From Magnolia sinica (Eukaryota; Streptophyta; Magnoliopsida; Magnoliales; Magnoliaceae), in assembly GCF_029962835.1 (NCBI RefSeq), contig NC_080583.1, forward strand, positions 2,232,001 to 2,296,000: a stretch of 64,000 nucleotides of DNA. The letters are read 5' to 3'. How positions within the stretch are numbered: position 1 is the stretch's first letter; each line of letters begins with the position of its first letter. A model generated the notes under the pieces. It was not told where the DNA came from. It made no database searches and saw nothing but the letters and a program-made list of their open reading frames with translations. The translations under genes and the position numbers were made by a program. Below are positions 58,985 to 64,000 of this stretch, piece after piece.

Positions 58985-59382
58985 AGATACTCCAGTTGCC
59001 TATGACACCTGATATATATGCATGCACTTAGAAATTTTAGATGTGGCATGAAATAATTCAAGATAAATTGAATAAATTGTGGAATTTGCAGTTGCACAGG
59101 CAGAGTCCCAAAATCAGATTGGTTGAACAAATCCTAATAATTCATGGACGCTTGTTTGTTCGAAAAGTACCATTGGATCGTTTTCATCGTAACCGTCCAA
59201 TAAATGTCCACCAATCTCATTGTCAAATAATCAAATAAGGCATAATTGTTGGTTCATGATCCATCTAAACTGGGAACCATGATTTAGACAGTTTGATTTG
59301 AACTTCTTGTAATCATGGATGCACTTTCTAATTAATCTCTAAGTGCCTGCTTATCATCCATCATACTGCCAGAGTATCAAAG
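58985..59382. mobile_element. CTTTGATAC-end MITE, complete copy at the duplication border
   Basis: The left end (agatactccagttgcctatg, then 'gcatgcacttagaaatttta') pairs with the right end (aagtgcctgcttatcatcca, 'tactgccagagtatcaaag'). The interior has 'ccgtccaataaatgtccacc'. Copy A of the segmental duplication contains only its right 130 bases. Confidence 0.75.
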
Positions 59383-59659
59383 TTTTTTCTCTTCTTAGAA
59401 GTTAGAACGAAATACAATACCGCACCTTTTATTGTAATACAAATCCACTATGATTTCATATTCAGCAAACTTACATATATAGTCCATGCATGCATGTGGA
59501 CCATCAACATACCACAAACCACTCCATATCTAGCTTCTTCCATGAACTTAGGGAAATATGATACGCTGGGCTGCACCAAATTAGACAATCATGAGATACT
59601 CTGAAATTTCATGATATTTGTTGCAACCAAACACACCTAACATAGATTTTCTTCTCATT

Positions 59660-60814
59660 TTATTCGTTGTAGACCGAGACGTTGGGCCAGATATTGTTGC
59701 TGTAGACAGAAACATTGGGCCTAGGCTTAAAATCCTTAACAAAGGAGGACTTGTCGGGCTCAACATCGTCACTATACACAGAAACGTTGGGCCTGGGCTC
59801 AAAGTCTTTACTGGAGGACTTATCTTGGTCAGGCTCATTGTTGTAGACAGAAACGTTGGGTCTGGGCTCAAAGTCTTTATCGGAGGACTTATCTTGGTCA
59901 GGCTCGACATCATTGTTGTAGACGGAAATGTTGGGCCTGGGCTCAAAGTCTTTATCGGAGGACTTATCTTGGTCAAGCTTGACATCGTTGTTGTAGAAGG
60001 AAATGTTGGGCCTGGGCTCAAAGTCTTTATCGGAGGACTTATCTTGGTCAGGCTCGACATCATTGTTGTAGACAGAAATGTTGGGCCTGGGCTCTAAGTC
60101 TTTATCGGAGGACTTATCTTGGTCAGGCTTGACATTATTGTTGTAGAAGGAAACATTGGGCCTGGGCTCAAAGTCTTTATCGGAGGACTCATCTTGGTCA
60201 GGCTCGACATCATTGTTGTAGACGGAAATGTTGGGCCTGGGCTCAAAGTCTTTATCGGAGGACTTATCTTGGTTAGGCTTGACATTGTTGTTGTAGAAGG
60301 AAACGTTGGGCCTGGGCTCAAAGTCTTTATCGGAGGACTTATCTTGGTCAGGCTTGACATCGTTGTTGTAGAAGGAAACATTGGGCCTGGGCTCAAAGTC
60401 TTTATTGGAGGACTTATCTTGGTCAAGCTTGACATCGTTGTTGTAGACGGAAACATTGGGCCTGGGCTTAAAGTCCTTAACAAAGGACTTATCTTTTTTG
60501 GCCTCAATCTCGTTGTTATAGACAGAAACATTGGGCCTAGGCCTGAAGTCCTTAACGGAGGACTTATCTTGGTCACGCTCAACGTTGTTGTCGTAGACGG
60601 ACACATTGGGCCGAGGTTCAAAATCCTTGCCGAATTTTTCTTTTTCATGGGCCTGCGACGTCGTCATCTCACAGTTGGTTTTATCGTTGTGGAGGAGAGG
60701 ATCCATATTCAATTTGTCAAGGCCTTCATTTGCTTTCGGCATGGGTTCGTCGGTGATCATTGCATCCTTCCACTTGGCTCCTGGGACTTCTCTTGCAGCA
60801 AGGGTGCTTACAAA
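59660..60814 (-). CDS. Organ-specific protein (S2/P4-like) with expanded tandem repeats, exon 2
   Basis: The exon starts at 60814 after a TTGTAG acceptor and runs to a stop at 59660, encoding 384 residues from FVSTLAAREVPGAKWKDAMI. STLAA-RE looks like the end of a signal peptide whose start must lie on an upstream exon I could not place. The segment ITDEPMPKANEGL matches the DEPMP motif of plant organ-specific proteins (PF10950). The rest is 13 tandem units of about 25 residues (KDFEPRPNVSVYNNDVEPDQDKSS with small changes, written here as KDFEPRPNVSVY + NNDVEPDQDKSS) and a partial 14th. Nearly every unit has an N-[VI]-S sequon. Family members known to me have far fewer units. A secreted or cell-wall location is inference and the molecular role is unknown. 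Copy A is its broken duplicate. Confidence 0.82.
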   Translation of the reverse strand, partial: FVSTLAAREVPGAKWKDAMITDEPMPKANEGLDKLNMDPLLHNDKTNCEMTTSQAHEKEKFGKDFEPRPNVSVYDNNVERDQDKSSVKDFRPRPNVSVYNNEIEAKKDKSFVKDFKPRPNVSVYNNDVKLDQDKSSNKDFEPRPNVSFYNNDVKPDQDKSSDKDFEPRPNVSFYNNNVKPNQDKSSDKDFEPRPNISVYNNDVEPDQDESSDKDFEPRPNVSFYNNNVKPDQDKSSDKDLEPRPNISVYNNDVEPDQDKSSDKDFEPRPNISFYNNDVKLDQDKSSDKDFEPRPNISVYNNDVEPDQDKSSDKDFEPRPNVSVYNNEPDQDKSSSKDFEPRPNVSVYSDDVEPDKSSFVKDFKPRPNVSVYSNNIWPNVSVYNE

Positions 60815-61000
60815 CTACAAGAGAAAAAAAAAATGAATTATTTGAGTTCTATTTCAAATGGGATTATAATTTATTTTGTATCTCTTCAAATCACAATTTG
60901 CCACAATCAGTTTACAATATGTGCTTGCTGTACATTAATGATGTTGCAGCAGTGAGCTGATTAAGATAGTCATACTCATAGAACTGTTATTTTCAAATAT
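60815..61000 (-). other. Intron and unresolved first exon of the organ-specific-protein gene
   Basis: The bases upstream of the acceptor are T-rich on the minus strand, as expected for an intron end. A GT-containing site 'ttaatgtacagc' near 60928 is preceded by a short hydrophobic-coding stretch, and copy A has a comparable site, but no single start codon and frame fits both copies. Confidence 0.3.
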
Positions 61001-61504
61001 AGTAAATCACTAGGGCCTGTTTGGTTACCATCAAACTGTAGTTTGGATGGTCTAACATGAAGTAAAATTTAATCAACTGAGGCTTGTCTGAATAGGCTTT
61101 TATGAATACAGTTATATTGGCCGTTGTTTGTTAAACACCATATCTATATAATCAGCATATTAAGGCATGTGAGCATGCAATGCGCTTGTAGATTAATACT
61201 CGCACATGTAAGTTAATTGAAGATGCATGGTAGCACATGATGAGCATCCGAGCGACTAGAAAGGTGTCATCGCATTATATGCTTTTCTCCCGTATAAACA
61301 AGCTTATATGGATAGATGATTATGATATAATGACTGTTGTTTACTAAATATTAGGTATGGATTAGCATATGTGGCTCTTGTACACATTCAGCACACCATT
61401 TATGGACAAGCATACGTGAATCACTTGTAGATTCATGATGCTACATGATAAGTGTGTCTTTCAATGGCTCAAAAATCAGGTCGGTCTCTTTATATGTGCA
61501 TGAC

Positions 61505-61637
61505 TAGGGGTGTTAATGGGCTGGACTCGAGCCTAAAAAACTTAGAATTTTGAATATGGATTGCCGGACAGCCCAGTCCGAAACAGTTCAAAATCTGGGC
61601 CGAGACCTACCATAGGCCCGGGCTGTTGACAGCCCTA
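61505..61637. mobile_element. 133-bp hAT-like MITE with perfect 8-bp target duplication
   Basis: The ends 'taggggtgttaatgggc' and the complement of 'ggctgttgacagcccta' match. It is flanked by tgcatgac at 61497-61504 and 61638-61645. Copy A of the duplication carries the single uninterrupted 'tgcatgaccctatt' at about 54508, which is the empty site. Confidence 0.9.
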
Positions 61638-62042
61638 TGCATGACCCTATTGACCGCCCTGATTTTGGGCCTTAACCTACATGGTGAGGTACGCCGCGCA
61701 GAAGGCATGGATCTCTAACACACATGCCACGTTGGCATGTTTTGGCTAAGGCACATGATGGTTTGGTCAATTACCCAATTGTAGGACACTGGACCTTTGG
61801 AATATGAGATGGTCAGTGATGGGCCCAACACACGTGACCAATTGTTCTACTTGGTGGGCTTTTTATGATATGTAAATGGACCAGGTCTAGGCCCACCCAG
61901 CCCAATAATAAATGAGCCAAAGCCCAAGACAGCGTGGGCCTAGGACAAGAACTCCTTAAAAAATGGTTGGGCCCAGGCAAAGGTGAATGTTCCAAATCCA
62001 TCCGTTGATCAAGTGGGTTGCACCATCCACAAAGAAATAGAA

Positions 62043-62600
62043 ATTTTTTTTTTTCAAGCAAAGCCAATCTTCATTGAAAAGGAAAGGGGACAGTACAGCC
62101 ATTCGGGCGGGGCCGACAAAAAGGAACGCCCCCGCCTATCATATGAGCAAAACGAAGATAAAAAAACAAAGGCCCCTAACAAGTAAGCAGGAGGCCCAGG
62201 TTAGGGAGTTCTGATCGACCCTAGACTCACCTTGTCAAGGAAAGCTAACCCCCTAATCTCGTGGGGCATAAACGAAAAGCCGGAAAAGAAATGGGAGGAT
62301 TGGGAAGCGCTGCCCAGTTTTGCTAAGGCATCTGCTGGCGCATTAGCTTCCCTAAACATGTGTTGAAAGTTGACCCTCCCCAGATTCCCCAAATTACCAA
62401 TCCTCGATCTCCAATAGCGCCAGGACCAGCCGTTGTATGTGGTGGAGTGCAGAGTGTCCACCACGAGCTTGGAATCAGATTCCAGAATGATGTTGCGAAG
62501 ACCCTTGGCAAAGCAGAGGAACAGGCCATCCCAGACCGCTCTGAACTCAGCAAGGTTGTTGGAGCCTGACCTGTAACCCGATGCAAACGAAAAAAATAAT
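62043..62600 (-). mobile_element. 5'-truncated LINE 3' end with RNase H domain, minus strand
   Basis: On the minus strand the frame encodes NNLAEFRAVWDGLFLC (catalytic Glu), ILESDSKLVVDTL (Asp) and ANAPADALAKLGS (last Asp), the C-terminal RNase H of plant LINEs, ending in a stop at 62201. The first catalytic Asp lies beyond the truncation. A short 3' UTR ends in an A-run that appears as T on the plus strand at 62046-62056. Copy A shows the site without the insert near 54818. The upstream AT-rich join at 62590-62634 makes the exact 5' end and target duplication uncertain. Confidence 0.8.
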
Positions 62601-62821
62601 AATAATGAATGAATAAATAAATATAAAAATATAAAAATGAAAACCAACAGTCCAAATGCAAGATGCGTTCGATAGAACAAATGCATGAATAAGTCAGGCT
62701 AAGCCCTACGAGACGGTGCTGAGTGGGCTGGGCTAGCCCAGCTAGGCAGAATCAACTTTTGGCTGGGATTGGGCTGAGCCTGAAGGCCCATGACTTGGAC
62801 CTTAGTCAAGATAGTAATTAA

Positions 62822-63450
62822 TTGTGGATGGTTCGGCACGTGGTAATTCGGGTCTATCCGAGGGAGGCAAAATATGTAGAAGGGATGATGGCAGCTTTGT
62901 CTTTGCTTTCTCGTCTACCTATGGGGTGAGTTCAAATAATAGAGCGGAGCTTCAGGCTATATACGATGGTATCGTCCTCTGTTTGGAAAGAGGGTTTTTT
63001 AGAATTGAAGTAGAAACTGATTCCAAGGTTGCGGCAGGCCTGCTATCAGGGACCTCAACCACCCCTTGGAAATGGAAGCCTTGGGTTTCTAGGATCAAGA
63101 ACTTAGGCCAGATTGCCTCGTTTGTGTTTTCGGTCATTTCCAGGGAAGGGAATGGCCCGGCTAACGGCATGGCTAGGGAGGCTAGTAGGGGTCCAGCGCC
63201 AGTAGTGATTTCCCACTTTGAGAATCTCCCTCCCTGAGTTCGCACCTTCTTTTTTTAGATAAGGTCGGATTGGGTGCTATTAGAGATACCCATGTGAAGA
63301 TGTAAAGCTGTTTTTTTGTATTTTTGTCTGTTGGTGGTCGTCTGTGACTGCCTTTACGATAGGCGGCCCTGTTTTTGTCCCAGGGCTGCCTGAAGGTCCT
63401 TCATTGTAAAGCTCTATTGTCAATGGAAAAACCTTTTTTTTTTAAAAGGC
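62822..63450 (+). mobile_element. 5'-truncated LINE 3' end with RNase H domain, plus strand
   Basis: A 137-codon frame (62824-63237) reads VDGSARGNSG (first Asp), NNRAELQAIYDGIVL (Glu) and VETDSKVAAGLL (Asp), then EGNGPANGMAREASRG where the usual final Asp is replaced. A 3' UTR of about 200 bp ends in 'aaccttttttttttaaaagg'. The insert is flanked by tagtaattaa at 62812-62821 and 63451-63460. Copy A keeps the continuous site 'cctataattaactgag' near 55032. Confidence 0.85.
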
Positions 63451-64000
63451 TAGTAATTAACTGAGTTTAAGCCTGGCTTAAAATTCGAAGAGGCCTACTA
63501 ACCGAGTTTCTAAGACTCACCAAGAGAAGTGAAAAGAGTCTGAAAATGGCAAAGAGAGGTGACATTGTATTTCTAACTATAGAAATTGTAATTTGGGATG
63601 AGAAGCTCCTTCACCACTTACACTTATTTATACCCTTAATACATATTGTTTAAATTCCATTTTCTTTTATTTTTATTACTTTTGTATTGTAATTTCATAT
63701 TCTTAGAAATGGGTGACAGATGGCCAATCGTCATAGATATGAACCGACACCAATCCTTTGAATTGCATGTGAATCACGCTACAGGGGGAGAAAGGGAGAG
63801 AGAATGGTTTAAAAATTCAAACTCGACCTGATTAGAATTAACTAAGACTCAAGAGAAACTCAAGCTAGCCATGGCTCATTCAAGGATAATTGTGGAGAAG
63901 GAAAAAGTTTTCTTATCTTTTAGTTCAAGAGATGAAAAGGAAATGTCCATTTTTTGTGGTAATCAATTTCCTTAGTTTTTGCCTTTCTTTTCTTTCACAA

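Larger units (their letters stand above)
59243..63965. repeat. Segmental duplication copy B (partner 52224-55700)
   Basis: It contains the same landmarks as copy A plus three insertions: a 133-bp hAT-like element (61505-61637), a minus-strand LINE piece (about 62043-62600) and a plus-strand LINE piece (62822-63450). The right end may continue beyond the window. Confidence 0.85.

Noticed and set aside
60119..60955. A 278-codon plus-strand frame and a 184-codon second minus-strand frame over the repeat-protein exon
   Set aside because: They are open only because the 75-bp repeat is a multiple of three and lacks stops in these frames. Only the minus-strand frame with the KDFEPRPNVSVY repeat matches a known family and has a splice acceptor.

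Overview
The window is nuclear DNA from a flowering plant. The evidence is plant-type spliced genes with GT-AG introns, a Tat-lineage Ty3/gypsy retrotransposon, an organ-specific-protein gene and a very dense load of small inverted-repeat elements. Many of these elements carry long 'gtgggccccaccatgatgtatgtg' type ends, which from memory resemble intergenic repeats of magnoliid trees; that placement is an impression, not a result. Gene density is low: one clear intact gene, one tandem paralogue of it, one repeat-protein gene whose first exon I could not fix, and a broken copy of that repeat gene.

Layout. 1-17.4 kb: no convincing gene; a degenerate minisatellite, a fragment of a non-LTR retrotransposon with multiplied zf-RVT sequence, and many MITEs, including a Mutator-like one nested in another. 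17.5-25.3 kb: two related solo LTRs of about 3.4-3.7 kb nested one inside the other, the older also carrying an hAT-like element. 25.3-28.7 kb: further TIR elements, the last directly upstream of a gene. 28.9-34.0 kb: a six-exon SAP30-like gene (223 aa), predicted Sin3-binding subunit of a histone deacetylase complex. 36.255-45.856 kb: a complete Ty3/gypsy Tat element on the minus strand with 588-bp LTRs differing at one base, a perfect 5-bp target duplication, broken gag-pol frames and a spliced antisense ORF on the plus strand. 49.0-51.2 kb: a second, diverged SAP30-like gene in the same orientation whose first exon is not recognisable. 52.2-55.7 and 59.2-64.0 kb: two copies of a roughly 3.5-kb segmental duplication. 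Each holds an organ-specific-protein gene: the second copy encodes 13 tandem 25-residue repeats, the first is shattered by inversion and tandem amplification. Three insertions (two 5'-truncated LINEs and one 133-bp hAT-like element) are present only in the second copy, so the first supplies the empty sites.

The genes do not form a pathway. The biological interest lies in the SAP30-like pair (a chromatin-repressor subunit and a fast-changing paralogue that has kept its frame), the expanded secreted repeat protein with a glycosylation sequon in nearly every unit, and the well-preserved insertion history. I did not find a convincing new system; the strongest candidates for follow-up are listed as findings.
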